The position numbers and the translations under genes are program-made. A model generated the notes under the pieces. The model saw nothing but the letters and a program-made list of their open reading frames with translations. It had not been told where the DNA came from and did no database searches. DNA of 64,000 nucleotides from Candidatus Liberibacter americanus str. Sao Paulo (GTDB taxonomy: Bacteria; Pseudomonadota; Alphaproteobacteria; Rhizobiales; Rhizobiaceae): assembly GCF_000496595.1 (NCBI RefSeq), contig NC_022793.1, positions 310,001 through 374,000 of the forward strand, written 5' to 3'. How positions within the stretch are numbered: the stretch's first letter is position 1; each line of letters starts with the position of its first letter. Shown piece after piece: positions 47,839 to 58,823 of the stretch.

Positions 47839-48562
47839 CTTTGATGTGTTTTAATGATAATTATAGTTAATATATTATATAAAATATTTCCATTTTTATA
47901 AATAATGTTTAATTATAAAAAATGAAATATTTTTTACTTTTATCTATATCTATAAAAAGATGCTTATAAACGTTTGAATATCTAAAATATAATTTTAGAT
48001 TACATATTTATATTTTAATATTACTAAAACTATATTTAGGAATATTTTATGCTTTAAAGTTCTATTTTTGCTTTTATTATGCCGTTTATAAAAGATGATT
48101 TTATTGATGCAATTCCTTTTTGTGAGAATATTTAATGGCAAATACATTAGTGCTATAGTGTGCTTGTTACTGTTAGTAAGACTGGTGAAGCTTCAACTTT
48201 ATCTCATGAGAAGTATATTTAAGACTTTTTAGTTATGCGTAAATGAATCTGCTGATCGTGTTACCATTATGACTGTAGATGGTTTTAACAATATTAGGAT
48301 CATATTTATTTTGCTATACATTTATGATGGTTTTTTCATTTTATGTATTTTTTGCAGATGTATTTTACAATAAATAATATAATTTATATTTTTTGCCATA
48401 AAAATTTTGCACTTAATTATAACATCTAGTTAGAAATTGACTATTGCCTTGTTATAGTTGTTGTTGAACTTTACTATCAAATTACAGACGATAAATTCAC
48501 AATAATATACATATCAAGGGTGTAAAAGTAGTTTTTAACATTCATGATTTATTATTTTTAGA
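47839..48562. other. Decayed region between surE and the M23 gene
   Basis: 724 bases with no intact gene. In rhizobia pcm (protein isoaspartate methyltransferase) lies here; I see no trace of it. On the plus strand two protein-like runs in different frames survive: 48151-48219 (CYSVLVTVSKTGEASTLSHE...) and 48245-48302 (ESADRVTIMTVDGFNNIRI), with stops between. They look like fragments of one lost gene that I cannot name. Confidence 0.45.
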
Positions 48563-49315
48563 TTATATCTTAATTGGAATATCAATATTATTTTTGGAAT
48601 CGTAATCGGTAATATTAGTTTTAATTGGTGTAATCGATATCATATTATTTTTTATTGCAAAAGCATCAGATTTGTTGCACAGGTTTTCTAGATGATCATT
48701 AAATTCTAATTTATAATGAGCTAAATCTGAATCTTTGGGAACTTTTTTTGCATCTATTGAAAAGCATGGATTTCCTTGCTCAGTCATTATCGCCTTGACA
48801 ACTTTTTCCGGTTTGCAACTTGGAAAATTAATGTTGAATAGAGTTGTTTTTGGAACATTTAACTTAAGTAATTGATCTATAATATTAGGGGCAAATTTCT
48901 TTGATACTTCCCAAGGAATCATCTTTTCATCGACATAGGCTTGGCTAAGCGCTAATGAACTTATTCCTTGTAATGATCCTTCAAATGCAGCTGCTAATGT
49001 GCCCGAATATGCTATATGATTTGCAGTATTGGTTCCAATATTTACTCCAGATAATATTAAATCAGGCTTTTTGTCAGATAATTGATGAAGAGCTATTATA
49101 ACACAATCTACAGGGGTTCCTCTTACTGCAAAACATCTATCTCTTACCATACGACAGGATAAACTTTTATACATTGTCAAAGAATTAGACAGACAACTCT
49201 GATCCATTTCTGGAGCGCATATCCAGATGTCATCTGATATGCTTCTAGCAATTTTTTCCAGCGCGACTAATCCTTCAGATCTGATTCCATCGTCATTAGT
49301 TAGTAATATTCTCAT
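48563..49315 (-). CDS. surE: 5'/3'-nucleotidase SurE
   Basis: SurE dephosphorylates nucleoside monophosphates and is a stationary-phase survival protein. The 250-aa protein starts [11 protein letters not shown] with the metal-binding Asp pair (8-9), has 'APEMDQSCLSNSLTMYK', 'VRGTPVDCVI' and 'DLILSGVNIGTNTANHIAYS' (Asn ligand), and 'YSGTLAAAFEG'. Its ATG overlaps the serS stop by one base (TAATG), so expression is coupled. Confidence 0.95.
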   Translation of the reverse strand: MRILLTNDDGIRSEGLVALEKIARSISDDIWICAPEMDQSCLSNSLTMYKSLSCRMVRDRCFAVRGTPVDCVIIALHQLSDKKPDLILSGVNIGTNTANHIAYSGTLAAAFEGSLQGISSLALSQAYVDEKMIPWEVSKKFAPNIIDQLLKLNVPKTTLFNINFPSCKPEKVVKAIMTEQGNPCFSIDAKKVPKDSDLAHYKLEFNDHLENLCNKSDAFAIKNNMISITPIKTNITDYDSKNNIDIPIKI

Positions 49316-50616
49316 TAATTTACTCCAAGAGGTAATTGTTTTTCTATTACTTTTAAATTATTCATATATTTTTGTAAAACAGTTGGTACAGTCACAGATC
49401 CATCTTCATTAAGATAATTTTCTAAAATTGCAATTAAGCAACGTCCAACTGCAACTCCAGACCCGTTTAGTGTATGAGTGAACTTCAAAGACTTCTTTTG
49501 TATGTCACGATATTTAGAATTCATGCGCCTTGCTTGAAAATCTCCGCAATTAGAACAAGAAGAAATTTCACGATAAAGATTTTGACCAGGTAACCATACT
49601 TCTATGTCATATGTTTTTCGCGCACTAAATCCAAGATCACCTGAACATATAGAGACTACACGATAAGCTAGCTCTAATTTTTTCAAAATTTTCTCAGCAC
49701 ATGATGTCATTCGTTCGTGTTCTGTAATTGAACCTTCATCATTGGTTATAGAGACTAGTTCGCATTTCCAAAATTGGTGTTGTCTTAGCATGCCTCGCGT
49801 GTCTCTGCCAGCTGAGCCAGCTTCTGATCTGAAAGAAGGAGTCAAAGATACAAAACGTAATGGCAATCTATCAATATCAATTATCTCATCTGATACAAGA
49901 TTAGTTAAGCTAACTTCAGCAGTTGGAATTAGCCAACGTCCATCATTTGTACAAAACATATCTTCTTTGAATTTTGGTAGCTGTCCTGTTCCATACATAG
50001 CTTTATCTCGCACCAACAATGGAACAGATACTTCGGTATATCCATGCTCCAATGTATGAACATCTAACATAAATTGACCTAATGCTCTTTCGAGTAGGGC
50101 AAGATGATTTGTCAATATAGAAAAACGTGCTCCTGATAATTTAGCGGCACGTTCAAAATCCATCAATCCCAGTTCTTCACCGATTTCAAAATGACTTTTT
50201 GCAAGATTAAACTTAAATTTTCTTTTCGCCTCTAAATGACGTAATATTACATTTTCTTCTTCGCTTTTGCCTATAGGAACATCTGCCATTGGGATGTTGG
50301 GGATATAAGAAAGTATTTTATTAAGTGATGAACTTATTTCATTTTCTTCTTTTTCCAATAATAGAATTTGCTCTTTTATATTTGATACTTCTGCTTTGAG
50401 TTTATTTATAATATTTGTATCACCTTCAGATATAGCTTGGCCAATTTTTTCAGAATTAGAGTTTCTATTGGCACGCATTTCTTCAATTTTTTTTATTAAA
50501 GAACGACGCTTTTTGTCTAAGTTTACAATGTGCTCAGCATGCTTTTCAATACCGCGCTTTTCTAAAGCTATATCAAGATCTTTTGGATTATTACGAATCC
50601 ATTGTATGTCTAACAT
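49315..50616 (-). CDS. serS: Seryl-tRNA synthetase
   Basis: SerS charges tRNA-Ser (and tRNA-Sec where present). The 433-aa class II synthetase has an N-terminal antiparallel coiled-coil arm (about residues 25-105), motif 2 around '[20 protein letters not shown]', and motif 3 '[17 protein letters not shown]'. Length and motifs are normal. In rhizobia the tatABC genes precede it; here only a TatB-like gene remains, 190 bases upstream. Confidence 0.96.
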   Translation of the reverse strand: MLDIQWIRNNPKDLDIALEKRGIEKHAEHIVNLDKKRRSLIKKIEEMRANRNSNSEKIGQAISEGDTNIINKLKAEVSNIKEQILLLEKEENEISSSLNKILSYIPNIPMADVPIGKSEEENVILRHLEAKRKFKFNLAKSHFEIGEELGLMDFERAAKLSGARFSILTNHLALLERALGQFMLDVHTLEHGYTEVSVPLLVRDKAMYGTGQLPKFKEDMFCTNDGRWLIPTAEVSLTNLVSDEIIDIDRLPLRFVSLTPSFRSEAGSAGRDTRGMLRQHQFWKCELVSITNDEGSITEHERMTSCAEKILKKLELAYRVVSICSGDLGFSARKTYDIEVWLPGQNLYREISSCSNCGDFQARRMNSKYRDIQKKSLKFTHTLNGSGVAVGRCLIAILENYLNEDGSVTVPTVLQKYMNNLKVIEKQLPLGVN

Positions 50617-50807
50617 AGTAGATTCCTATTTATAATCTGATAATAAAACACTATATTGCCTGTTTAATTGATGATGAATACCATTTTCATAGGATACAAA
50701 TATTTGCTGATCAAATTTATTGTTTATCATATAGAATAGGACACTAAATAAGGCAAGACTGATTTCAAAATAGTAATTTGTTAGATATTTTTTATATTAA
50801 TTACATA

Positions 50808-51041
50808 TTATTGTTTTTGATTATCTTCATCAATAGACAAGATTTTATCTGACTGTTTTTTGCTTTTTTGCTTTTTGCTGTCATTCATATCTCCTGTAAA
50901 AACACTTAAAAAGTTTCTCCCTATTTTTTCGCATAAAAATTTAGGATTGCGTAATAGGGTTAATAAACTTTTAAAATTAATACAAAATATTATGCATAAG
51001 GCAGCAATGATTGATATTTCAGTCCAAGATATACGAAACAT
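50808..51041 (-). CDS. TatB-like protein, reduced and diverged
   Basis: TatB is the substrate-binding subunit of the twin-arginine translocase. This 77-aa frame begins MFRISWTEISIIAALCIIFC, matching the TatB start (MFDIGWTE) plus transmembrane helix, then an amphipathic-like helix and a Lys/Ser/Asp-rich tail. AAGGAT precedes the ATG. The helix hinge that is Gly-Pro in TatA/TatB is replaced (FCINFKSLL), and the protein is much shorter than TatB. It lies upstream of serS as tatB does, but no tatC fits in the 190 bases between and no tatA is seen upstream. Probably a vestige; other functions cannot be excluded. Confidence 0.6.
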   Translation of the reverse strand: MFRISWTEISIIAALCIIFCINFKSLLTLLRNPKFLCEKIGRNFLSVFTGDMNDSKKQKSKKQSDKILSIDEDNQKQ

Positions 51042-51717
51042 TTGATATTTTTATCCTTACGATATTTTTATTGTTACTAATGATATTTGATATTATATCC
51101 TTGCTTTAGTATAATATACACTATGTTATCATAGTTTTGCTCACTATATGATATATTTAATATTAAAACTTGCTATATCATTTTATTTATTACCTATAAT
51201 CCATAAATTATTATAAACTTTTTATAGTATATAATTAAAAAATGATATTATCGGGGAATTATTTATTCTGAATAATTTTTTAATTAATTAATAATAAACG
51301 CTTTTTTATTTAATCAAATCAATTATTTGATATGGCGTCCTTTAACCTTAATAATAAAAATACCTTTTAAGCAGTATTTATAGTCATTATTGTGCTCTAT
51401 ATCCTCTTATGAGAGGCATAATACTATAAGATAAAGTTTTAGAGCGTGGTTTATATTATGAAAATAGACATTTTATTAAAGGATACATTTGATTATCTTG
51501 AAGAAGAAATAATTAAAGCCCTTGTAACAAGTTTAATTGAAGATAGAAATATAATTTCCAAAGTTATATATAAGGAAAGAGCTAAAATTCGTAAAAGAAA
51601 ATTAATATAGAATGTATAAACTTATCTATTATCAATATTATATAATTATCTGTATCTTATTTTATAATCTTGCTATATCTCTTTTATAAAATTTCCTGAG
51701 ATTTTTTATTATAAGTA
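51042..51717. other. Intergenic region with one small open frame
   Basis: 676 bases between the TatB-like gene and coq10. It contains a 50-codon plus-strand frame (51458-51610, listed separately) and a small perfect hairpin CCTCT-TATG-AGAGG (51403-51416) without a T run. No scpA, scpB or tatA, the usual rhizobial neighbours of tatB, can be seen. Confidence 0.4.
51458..51610 (+). CDS. Possible 50-aa hypothetical protein
   Basis: ATG 51458 to TAG 51610, 50 residues: MKIDILLKDTFDYLEEEIIK, then a basic end YKERAKIRKRKLI. The composition (acidic amphipathic middle, basic C-terminus, no stop clutter) is protein-like, but there is no clear ribosome site and I recognise no family. It could be a fragment of a lost gene. 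Confidence 0.3.
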   Translation: MKIDILLKDTFDYLEEEIIKALVTSLIEDRNIISKVIYKERAKIRKRKLI

Positions 51718-52191
51718 TTATTTTCTATATGATAGGTGCATTATAGTATTATATATTGTTTGAGCTCTTTTCTCGAATGCTTTTGCAAAATAACGAAAAG
51801 ATCTATCAAATATCTTCCTGAGCATCATATCAAATATCCGGTTTTTTAATTCGTATTTTATAGAGAAATGTACTATGCATCCACCATTAGGGCTGTCTTC
51901 AAAATACCAGTGATTTTCTAAAAAATTAAATAGGTTTTTTACGTGTTCAACGACTATTCTATTTTGATCTTTTTTGATTGTTACTTTCGTAACTAATATT
52001 TCTTGCATCCCCATGTATCTTATTTTCATGCTAGCTATTATAACTGTGTTTGTATCTATTTTTTCACGATAATCTATAATTAATTCTTTGCAAAGTGGCA
52101 CAAACTCAGGATATTTTTCCACATCAGCTACTATGTTAAACATTTGTTTTGGACTGTATCCAACTATACGATCAGCTGTAAAATAATGCAT
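51718..52191 (-). CDS. Coq10/RatA-type coenzyme Q-binding START-domain protein
   Basis: A 157-aa SRPBCC (START-like) protein. It has 'YSPKQMFNIVADVEKYPEFV', 'CKELIIDY' and 'IVHFSIKYELKNRIFDMMLR', the Coq10/RatA family blocks. In alphaproteobacteria this gene follows lipA and is assigned to ubiquinone binding or delivery; a toxin role as described for E. coli RatA is less likely. Located 86 bases after the lipA stop on the same strand. Confidence 0.88.
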   Translation of the reverse strand: MHYFTADRIVGYSPKQMFNIVADVEKYPEFVPLCKELIIDYREKIDTNTVIIASMKIRYMGMQEILVTKVTIKKDQNRIVVEHVKNLFNFLENHWYFEDSPNGGCIVHFSIKYELKNRIFDMMLRKIFDRSFRYFAKAFEKRAQTIYNTIMHLSYRK

Positions 52192-52276
52192 TATATGAAC
52201 TAGTTAATTTCTAATCTTTATTACTTATTAGGTAAAATTATATTTTTCCAATTATGCAAGAACTTTAATCAGACTA

Positions 52277-53278
52277 TTATTTTTTTATAGCCACAAGTTG
52301 TTTTTCACGAGATTTTTTCAAACGTAAGAAATCATCTCCTGCATGATATGAAGAACGGGTGAGAGGGCTTGAAGAAACCATCAAAAAACCCTTTGAATAT
52401 GCTATTGTTTCATAGGACTTAAAATCTTCTGGAGTTACGAATGCTTCTACTTTATGATGTTTGCGTGTTGGTTGTAAATATTGGCCCATAGTTATAAAGT
52501 CAACGTCTGCAGTACGCAGATCATCCATTAATTGTAATATTTCATTTCTTTTTTCCCCTAAGCCAAGCATTATCCCAGATTTGGTAAAAATATTTGGGTT
52601 TAATTCTTTTGCGCGTTGTAAAATGCGTAGGGAATGAAAATAACGAGCGCCAGGACGTACGGTAAGATAGTTAGAAGCAACTGTTTCAAGATTATGGTTA
52701 AATATATCTGGTTTAGCTTCAATTACTTTTTCTAATGAATTAGGTTTTCTTAAAAAATCAGGTGTTAGAACCTCAATTGTTGTGGATGGAGAAGATTTTT
52801 TAATAGAAGAGATTACTTCTGCAAAATGCTGAGCGCCGCCATCTTCAAGATCATCTCTGTCTACTGATGTAATAACAACATGAGAAAGATTCATAGATTT
52901 GACAGCGAATGATATATTATTAGCTTCATTTGGATCTATTGCTTTTGGTTTTCCTGTTGCAACATTGCAAAATGTACAAGCTCTTGTGCAAATTGCACCC
53001 ATTATCATAAAAGTGGCATGACTTTTACTCCAGCATTCTCCTATGTTGGGACAGCCAGCTTCTTCACAAACAGTTGTTAACTTTCTAGATCGTACTATAT
53101 CGTAAGTTTTTTTATATCCTATTGATACAGGGGCACGAACACGAATCCAATCGGGTTTATGCATAATCTCAGTATCAGCTTTATGCATCTTTTCAGGATG
53201 TCTAAACCTGTTTTCAGCATTTTTGACACCATCCATAGATTTTATTTTATTGCCGATTGTGTCGAAAACTGTAACCAT
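52277..53278 (-). CDS. lipA: Lipoyl synthase
   Basis: LipA is a radical-SAM enzyme that inserts two sulfurs into octanoylated lipoyl domains, needed for the adjacent pyruvate dehydrogenase. From ATG 53278 it is 333 aa, with the auxiliary cluster motif [12 protein letters not shown], the radical-SAM motif [10 protein letters not shown] (CxxxCxxC) and the C-terminal '[13 protein letters not shown]' (RSSYHA). The frame reaches 53341, but GGAGG lies just upstream of ATG 53278, so the shorter start is right. Last of the eno-ftsB-pdh-lpd-lipA run. Confidence 0.95.
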   Translation of the reverse strand: MVTVFDTIGNKIKSMDGVKNAENRFRHPEKMHKADTEIMHKPDWIRVRAPVSIGYKKTYDIVRSRKLTTVCEEAGCPNIGECWSKSHATFMIMGAICTRACTFCNVATGKPKAIDPNEANNISFAVKSMNLSHVVITSVDRDDLEDGGAQHFAEVISSIKKSSPSTTIEVLTPDFLRKPNSLEKVIEAKPDIFNHNLETVASNYLTVRPGARYFHSLRILQRAKELNPNIFTKSGIMLGLGEKRNEILQLMDDLRTADVDFITMGQYLQPTRKHHKVEAFVTPEDFKSYETIAYSKGFLMVSSSPLTRSSYHAGDDFLRLKKSREKQLVAIKK

Positions 53279-53518
53279 AAATCCTCCAATATACGAAGTA
53301 TTTTTTAATATAATAAACCAAGGATCTGTTTCTTGTAACAAAAAATCAACCTATAGCTTAGTTTTATCAATGAGAATAAAAATTCAAATCACATAATTAT
53401 GATATACTTTATATCATTCATAAATTTATCTTTACTACTACAGATAGACATCAATTGGTATAAGATTAAAAAGTTAACTAATGTAATAGTTTATACATTA
53501 TTAACAGCTAAATTTGCA

Positions 53519-54967
53519 TTAAGAATGTATAACTCTATTATATGCATCAAGAACACTTTCTTTCATTGCTTCTGAGATCGTTGGATGTGGGAAAACAGTA
53601 TGCATTAACTCTTTTTCAGTCGTTTCTAGGTTCATAGCTATAGCAAAACCATGAATTATTTCTGTCACTTCTGCTCCAACCATATGTACACCTAATAATT
53701 CACCTGTTTTTTTATTAAAAATAGTTTTTATCATTCCATAATCTTCTCCAAGACTAACAGCCTTGCCGTTTGCTGATAAATTATGTTTGCCAACTCTAAT
53801 TTCAAAACCTTTGTCTCGTGCACTTTCTTCAGTAAGGCCAATAGATGCAACTTGCGGATTACAATAAATACATCCAGGAATTTTGCTTTTATCTAAAGGA
53901 TGTACATCTTTTATTCCAGCAATTTTTTCAACACATATTATTCCTTCATGCTCAGCTTTATGAGCTAACATCGGAGTTCCAGCTACGTCTCCGATGGCGT
54001 AAATCCCATTAATATTAGTATGTCCATAATCATCTACAATAATACATCCATTTTTGGTTTTTATTCCTAATTTTTCCAGCCCAATATTCTCAATATTTCC
54101 CTGAACTCCAGCTGATAATAATATTCTATCTGCTGACATTGAAGAACATACGCCGTTTTTATCTTCTACTTGGATAGATACTGAATCATTCATCGTTTTT
54201 ACATTAGAGACTTTTGATTCTGTCAATATTTTTATGCCTTTATCTTGGATAGATTTCTGAACAAAATTGGAAATTTCTGAATCTTCTGCTGGCAAAATAC
54301 GTTCTTTTACTTCTATAATAGAAACATCAACATTTAAAGATCTATAAAAGGAAGCAAATTCAACTCCGATCGCTCCAGATCCTATAACGATCAGGGATTT
54401 TGGCGTTTTTGTTGTTTTAAGAGCGTCAAAATATGTCCATATTAAGTTGCCATCAGGGTTTATTCCTGGAATAGTTCGTGGACGAGCTCCTGTGGCAATA
54501 ATGATATGATTTGCTGTATAAACGCCTTCTCCTAAAACTTTTTTGGGCATTGGATGTTGTGGATGAGCTGGTGGTTGAGAAGGTTTTGTTACTATAATTT
54601 CAGATTTATTTTGTAAAGTTGCTTTTCCCCAAATAATGTCTATCTTGTTTTTATTCATTAAAAACTCTACACCACTGTTTAATCTTTTTGAAATGTTGCG
54701 AGAGCGTTTTATAATATCTTGAATATTAGCCTCTATTTTGCTATCAACGTTCAAGCCATATTTTTTTGCATTTTTGATGTGATCAAGTATTTCGGCAGAA
54801 CGCAATAGAGATTTGGTTGGGATACAACCCCAATTTAAGCAAATTCCTCCCAAGCTATCGCATTCCACAATAGCAACCTTAAAACCAAGTTGTGCTGCAC
54901 GTATGGCGGAAACATATCCGCCAGGTCCTGCACCAATAACAATTAAATCATATGATTTTGACACCAT
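53519..54967 (-). CDS. lpdA: Dihydrolipoyl dehydrogenase (E3)
   Basis: E3 reoxidises the dihydrolipoyl groups of pyruvate dehydrogenase using FAD and NAD+. From ATG 54967 it is 482 aa, with the FAD motif 'IVIGAGPGGYVSAIRAAQLG', redox disulfide GGICLNWGCIPTKSLL (CxxxxC), NAD motif 'VIGSGAIGVEFASFYRSL' and the C-terminal active-site HPHPTISEA. GGAGGA precedes ATG 54967; the 26-residue extension to 55045 is rejected. It follows pdhC by about 60 bases in the pdh operon. Confidence 0.95.
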   Translation of the reverse strand: MVSKSYDLIVIGAGPGGYVSAIRAAQLGFKVAIVECDSLGGICLNWGCIPTKSLLRSAEILDHIKNAKKYGLNVDSKIEANIQDIIKRSRNISKRLNSGVEFLMNKNKIDIIWGKATLQNKSEIIVTKPSQPPAHPQHPMPKKVLGEGVYTANHIIIATGARPRTIPGINPDGNLIWTYFDALKTTKTPKSLIVIGSGAIGVEFASFYRSLNVDVSIIEVKERILPAEDSEISNFVQKSIQDKGIKILTESKVSNVKTMNDSVSIQVEDKNGVCSSMSADRILLSAGVQGNIENIGLEKLGIKTKNGCIIVDDYGHTNINGIYAIGDVAGTPMLAHKAEHEGIICVEKIAGIKDVHPLDKSKIPGCIYCNPQVASIGLTEESARDKGFEIRVGKHNLSANGKAVSLGEDYGMIKTIFNKKTGELLGVHMVGAEVTEIIHGFAIAMNLETTEKELMHTVFPHPTISEAMKESVLDAYNRVIHS

Positions 54968-55026
54968 TCCTCCACTTCCTATATTGAAGCAATATAATAT
55001 AAATTCAAAGAATATGTAACAAATTC

Positions 55027-56328
55027 CTATTGCATCAACATCCAAACAGGATTTTCTATGTATTTTTTGAAGACAGATAACAATTTTGAAGCAATAGCAC
55101 CGTCAATTGAACGGTGATCTGCTGATAGATTTACATTCATGATAGTTGCAATTTTTATTTTATCATCTTGAATTATAGGTTTCTTTGTGCCAGCACCTAC
55201 AGCAAGTATAGTTGATTGAGGAGGATTTACTATTGCAGAAAAATTCTTTATACCAAACATTCCCATATTTGATACAGTAGTTGTTCCTCCTTGATATTCT
55301 TCTGGCTTAAGCTTCCTTTGCTTAGCGCGCTGGATTAGTTCTTTTGCCTCAGATGAAATTTCAAAAATACTCTTTTGTTCTACTTTGCGTATGATTGGAG
55401 TCACTATTCCTTCAGGAATGCTTATAGCAAAGCTTATGTCAACATTTTTATGATGTATCATGTAATTATTGGTCCAGGATACATTTGCTTCTGGCACTTG
55501 TATCATTGCTAATGATAATGCTTTTAAAATCATATCATTAACTGAGATTTTATTATAATTTTCCTCATTATCTACTTTATCTTTAGCATTCATTTGTTCT
55601 CGTAAACGGAGCAAGTCATCAATATTACAGTCAATAGAAACATAAAAGTGAGGTATGTTTTGTTTAGATTGCAGAAGTCGATTAGCTATGGTTTTGCGCA
55701 TATTATTATGATAATTGATTTCATAAGAATCTTTCGCAAATAGATGATTAATATCATCAGAAGATATTTCGGCTTCTTTCACATCTGGATTCGTCATTCC
55801 TGATAAATATTTATTAGGAAAACTATTTTCAATAAAACGCTCAATATCCTTTTTTATTATTCTTCCGTTAGGACCAGATCCAGATATAGATGCAAGATCA
55901 ATTTCATATTCGCTTGCAAGACGTCTAGCAAGTGGAGAAGAATTTATGTGATTTACGTGTTGCACAATCTTATCTTCTGCTTTTTTTATATTAGAAATGT
56001 TAGAGTTAGCAGTAGAGGTGAAAGATTCACTTTTTGATTCAATATGATCTACCTTAGGTGTAGTAAGGGAGGAGGATGTTATATCTCCATCGGAAATGAA
56101 GGTTAGTATCGGAGTGTTTACTTTAATATGTTCCGTTTTTTCTGGGACAAGTATCTCATGGACACATCCCTCATCTACAGCTTCGACATCCATTATCGCC
56201 TTATCTGTTTCAACCTCGCAAATAATATCTCCCGGTTTAAAGCAGTCACCTTTTTTTACCGACCATCTTTCTAATTTTCCTTCTTCCATAGTGGGAGATA
56301 AAGCAGGCATATTTATTGTATGTTTCAT
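55027..56328 (-). CDS. pdhC: Pyruvate dehydrogenase E2, dihydrolipoamide acetyltransferase
   Basis: E2 forms the core of the complex and transfers acetyl from lipoate to CoA. The 433-aa protein has one N-terminal lipoyl domain ([11 protein letters not shown], lipoylated Lys 43), a Ser/Lys linker, a peripheral subunit-binding domain ('[20 protein letters not shown]', about residues 127-146) and the catalytic domain with the HxxxDG motif in [10 protein letters not shown] near the C-terminus. It lies 6 bases after pdhB. Confidence 0.95.
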   Translation of the reverse strand: MKHTINMPALSPTMEEGKLERWSVKKGDCFKPGDIICEVETDKAIMDVEAVDEGCVHEILVPEKTEHIKVNTPILTFISDGDITSSSLTTPKVDHIESKSESFTSTANSNISNIKKAEDKIVQHVNHINSSPLARRLASEYEIDLASISGSGPNGRIIKKDIERFIENSFPNKYLSGMTNPDVKEAEISSDDINHLFAKDSYEINYHNNMRKTIANRLLQSKQNIPHFYVSIDCNIDDLLRLREQMNAKDKVDNEENYNKISVNDMILKALSLAMIQVPEANVSWTNNYMIHHKNVDISFAISIPEGIVTPIIRKVEQKSIFEISSEAKELIQRAKQRKLKPEEYQGGTTTVSNMGMFGIKNFSAIVNPPQSTILAVGAGTKKPIIQDDKIKIATIMNVNLSADHRSIDGAIASKLLSVFKKYIENPVWMLMQ

Positions 56329-56334
56329 AGTACT

Positions 56335-57765
56335 TTATGTTCTCGCTTTTCGTTTATAGCATACTGATTCAATTGCTTCGATTATTTCATTTACATTAGG
56401 AAGAGCTAATTTTTCAAGATTTACAGCGTATGGCATCGGAACATCTTTGCCTGTTACTGTTATGATGGGAGCGTCAAGATAGTCAAAAATTTCTTTTTGC
56501 ACTCTATTAGCAATTTCAGATCCAACTGATGACTGAGGATATCCTTCTTCAACAGTTACTAGTCTTCCGGTTTTTTTTACTGATTCAAATATTGTTTTCA
56601 AATCCATTGGCCGAATTGTTCGAAGATCTATTAATTCTACATCTATTCCTGAATTTTCCAGCTCAGATATTGCTTTTATTGCATATGTCATACCAATTCC
56701 AAATGAAACTAATGTTATATCATTCCCTGTACGGTGAATTCGTGCCTTCCCGATTGGAATAACTAAGTCTTCTACTACTGGAACTTCAAACTTTTTTCCA
56801 TATAGAACTTCATTTTCAAGAAAAACAACAGGATTAGGATCGCGAATAGCGGCTTTCAAAAGTCCTTTTGCATCAGAAGCTGTATATGGCATAATAACTT
56901 TTAATCCTGGTATATGACTGTACCATGCCGCATAGCATTGTGAATGTTGTGCAGCAACACGTGATGCAGAGCCATTAGGTCCTCGGAATACTATAGAAGT
57001 TTTTATTTGTCCACCGGACATATATCTAGTTTTAGCAGCAGAATTAATAATCTGATCAATTGCCTGCATTGCAAAATTGAAAGTCATAAATTCTACAATT
57101 GGCTTTAATCCTGTAAAGCTTGCTCCTATTCCAACACCTGTGAATCCATGTTCAGTAATAGGTGTATCAATTACTCTATCAGCGCTAAATTCTTGTAGAA
57201 GCCCTTGGGTTACTTTATAAGCTCCCTGATATTCTGCAACCTCTTCTCCTATAATAAAAACATCTTTATCTCTATGCATTTCTTCTTTCATTGCATCTCT
57301 AAGTGCTTCTCTTACAGTAATTGATATTGTCGGCGCATTGATATCAAATTCATGCTCACTTAAATCTGACTTATTTAATGGATTTATAGTAGATTTTTTA
57401 TGGTTATTAGAATTGATTTTTACATTATCCTCATTGGATAAAGTCTGGGTATTATCCTTTGAGCTTTCGATAGGCTTCATTGATTGTTCTAATTTAAAAC
57501 TTTCGATATCGGCATCAGCATCTCCCTCTTGTCGAATGATGGCAATAGGGGTGTTTACTTTTATATCTTGTGTGCCGCTTGGAATAAGTATTTCTTCAAG
57601 TATTCCTTCTTCGACAGTTTCAACATCCATAACTGCTTTATCGGTTTCTACCTCGCAAATTATATCGCCTGGCTTTAAATTGTCTCCTTTATTCTTTTTC
57701 CATGCTGAAATATTTCCAGCTGTCATTGTTGGAGAAAGAGATGGCATTGTTATTAAAATTGGCAT
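56335..57765 (-). CDS. pdhB: Pyruvate dehydrogenase E1 beta subunit with N-terminal lipoyl domain
   Basis: E1-beta with E1-alpha decarboxylates pyruvate. The 476-aa protein carries an N-terminal lipoyl domain ([10 protein letters not shown]..., [11 protein letters not shown] with Lys 43), a linker (about 80-145) and the transketolase-like E1-beta domain ('[20 protein letters not shown]', '[18 protein letters not shown]', '[15 protein letters not shown]'). A lipoyl domain fused to E1-beta is characteristic of alphaproteobacteria. AGGAG lies seven bases before the ATG. Its lipoyl domain is very similar to that of PdhC. Confidence 0.95.
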   Translation of the reverse strand: MPILITMPSLSPTMTAGNISAWKKNKGDNLKPGDIICEVETDKAVMDVETVEEGILEEILIPSGTQDIKVNTPIAIIRQEGDADADIESFKLEQSMKPIESSKDNTQTLSNEDNVKINSNNHKKSTINPLNKSDLSEHEFDINAPTISITVREALRDAMKEEMHRDKDVFIIGEEVAEYQGAYKVTQGLLQEFSADRVIDTPITEHGFTGVGIGASFTGLKPIVEFMTFNFAMQAIDQIINSAAKTRYMSGGQIKTSIVFRGPNGSASRVAAQHSQCYAAWYSHIPGLKVIMPYTASDAKGLLKAAIRDPNPVVFLENEVLYGKKFEVPVVEDLVIPIGKARIHRTGNDITLVSFGIGMTYAIKAISELENSGIDVELIDLRTIRPMDLKTIFESVKKTGRLVTVEEGYPQSSVGSEIANRVQKEIFDYLDAPIITVTGKDVPMPYAVNLEKLALPNVNEIIEAIESVCYKRKART

Positions 57766-57779
57766 TTTTTACTCCTGCT

Positions 57780-58823
57780 TCATATCAGTATATCTGAGTG
57801 GAGCTCAGAAGTATCGGGTTCTTTATCTAATTTTGCGAATTCTACACTATCATTTATGATACGACGTACATCAACTTCTATCTTTTTTAGATCATCTTCA
57901 CTTGCCCATTTTTCTTCCAGTATTTTTTTACGTACTTGCTCAATTGGATCATGGTTAGTGCGGATATCATCCACTTCATTGCGACTGCGGTAAGATGCAG
58001 GATCGGACATAGAATGACCTTTATATCGATATGTAAGCATTTCTATTATAATCGGACCATTGTTTGCACGGCAATATGCAACAGCTTTATCCATAGTTTC
58101 TTTTACAGATTTTACATCCATCCCATCAATTTGTATTCCAGGAATGTTAAAGGATATTCCTCTTTTTGAGAAGTTAGTTTGTGCAGATGATCTTGCAACA
58201 GAAGTTCCCATGGCATATTGATTGTTTTCGACCACGTAAATCACTCCGAGTTTCCACAGTGATGCCATGTTAAAGCTTTCATAAACTTGTCCTTGGTTTG
58301 CAGCTCCATCTCCAAAACAAACTACGCTTACTCTATCAGATTTTCTATACTTATTTGCAAAAGCAATTCCAGTTCCAAGGGAAACTTGAGCTCCTACAAT
58401 TCCATGTCCTCCATAAAATCCTTTTTCAGTAGAGAACATATGCATAGATCCGCCTTTTCCTTTTGATATGCCTCCTTGTCGACCGGTCAATTCCGCCATA
58501 ACTTTTGATGCTTCTACTCCACAAGCTAGAATATGACCATGATCTCTATAGGCTGTAATCATTTGATCTCCTTCTGAAATAGCCATCTTAATGCCAACAA
58601 TGACTGCTTCTTGACCAATGCATAGATGGCAAAAACCTCCTATTAAACCCATGCCATATAACTGCCCAGCTTTTTCCTCAAAACGACGGATTATCAACAT
58701 TTCTCTATACGCTGATAGAGTTTTTATACTATCAAATTTAGAAATTTTGATATGTTTAAAAAACGGTATATCTGCTATAGAATCTCTACATCCTTCAGGA
58801 AAAATCGATGTATTAATAGCCAC
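57780..58823 (-). CDS. pdhA: Pyruvate dehydrogenase E1 alpha subunit
   Basis: E1-alpha binds thiamine diphosphate. The 347-aa protein has 'MLIIRRFEEKAGQLYGMGLI', 'CHLCIGQEAVIVGI', the TPP motif 'CFGDGAANQGQVYESFNMAS' through VVENNQYAMGTS (GDG...NN), and the phosphorylation-loop-like 'YRYKGHSMSDPASYRS'. The start codon is GTG at 58823, preceded by GGAGG about 11 bases upstream. pdhB follows 14 bases after the stop. Confidence 0.95.
   Translation of the reverse strand: MAINTSIFPEGCRDSIADIPFFKHIKISKFDSIKTLSAYREMLIIRRFEEKAGQLYGMGLIGGFCHLCIGQEAVIVGIKMAISEGDQMITAYRDHGHILACGVEASKVMAELTGRQGGISKGKGGSMHMFSTEKGFYGGHGIVGAQVSLGTGIAFANKYRKSDRVSVVCFGDGAANQGQVYESFNMASLWKLGVIYVVENNQYAMGTSVARSSAQTNFSKRGISFNIPGIQIDGMDVKSVKETMDKAVAYCRANNGPIIIEMLTYRYKGHSMSDPASYRSRNEVDDIRTNHDPIEQVRKKILEEKWASEDDLKKIEVDVRRIINDSVEFAKLDKEPDTSELHSDILI

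Noticed and set aside
51403..51416. Perfect small hairpin CCTCT-TATG-AGAGG
   Set aside because: Only five base pairs and no following T run on either strand, so not a convincing terminator or operator.
51718..52191. Possible RatA toxin
   Set aside because: The family includes E. coli RatA, but the position after lipA in alphaproteobacteria and the absence of a RatB partner favour a Coq10 role.
57338..57859. 173-codon plus-strand frame across pdhB and pdhA
   Set aside because: Antisense of two certain genes, with the repetitive composition expected from reading the lipoyl domain backwards.
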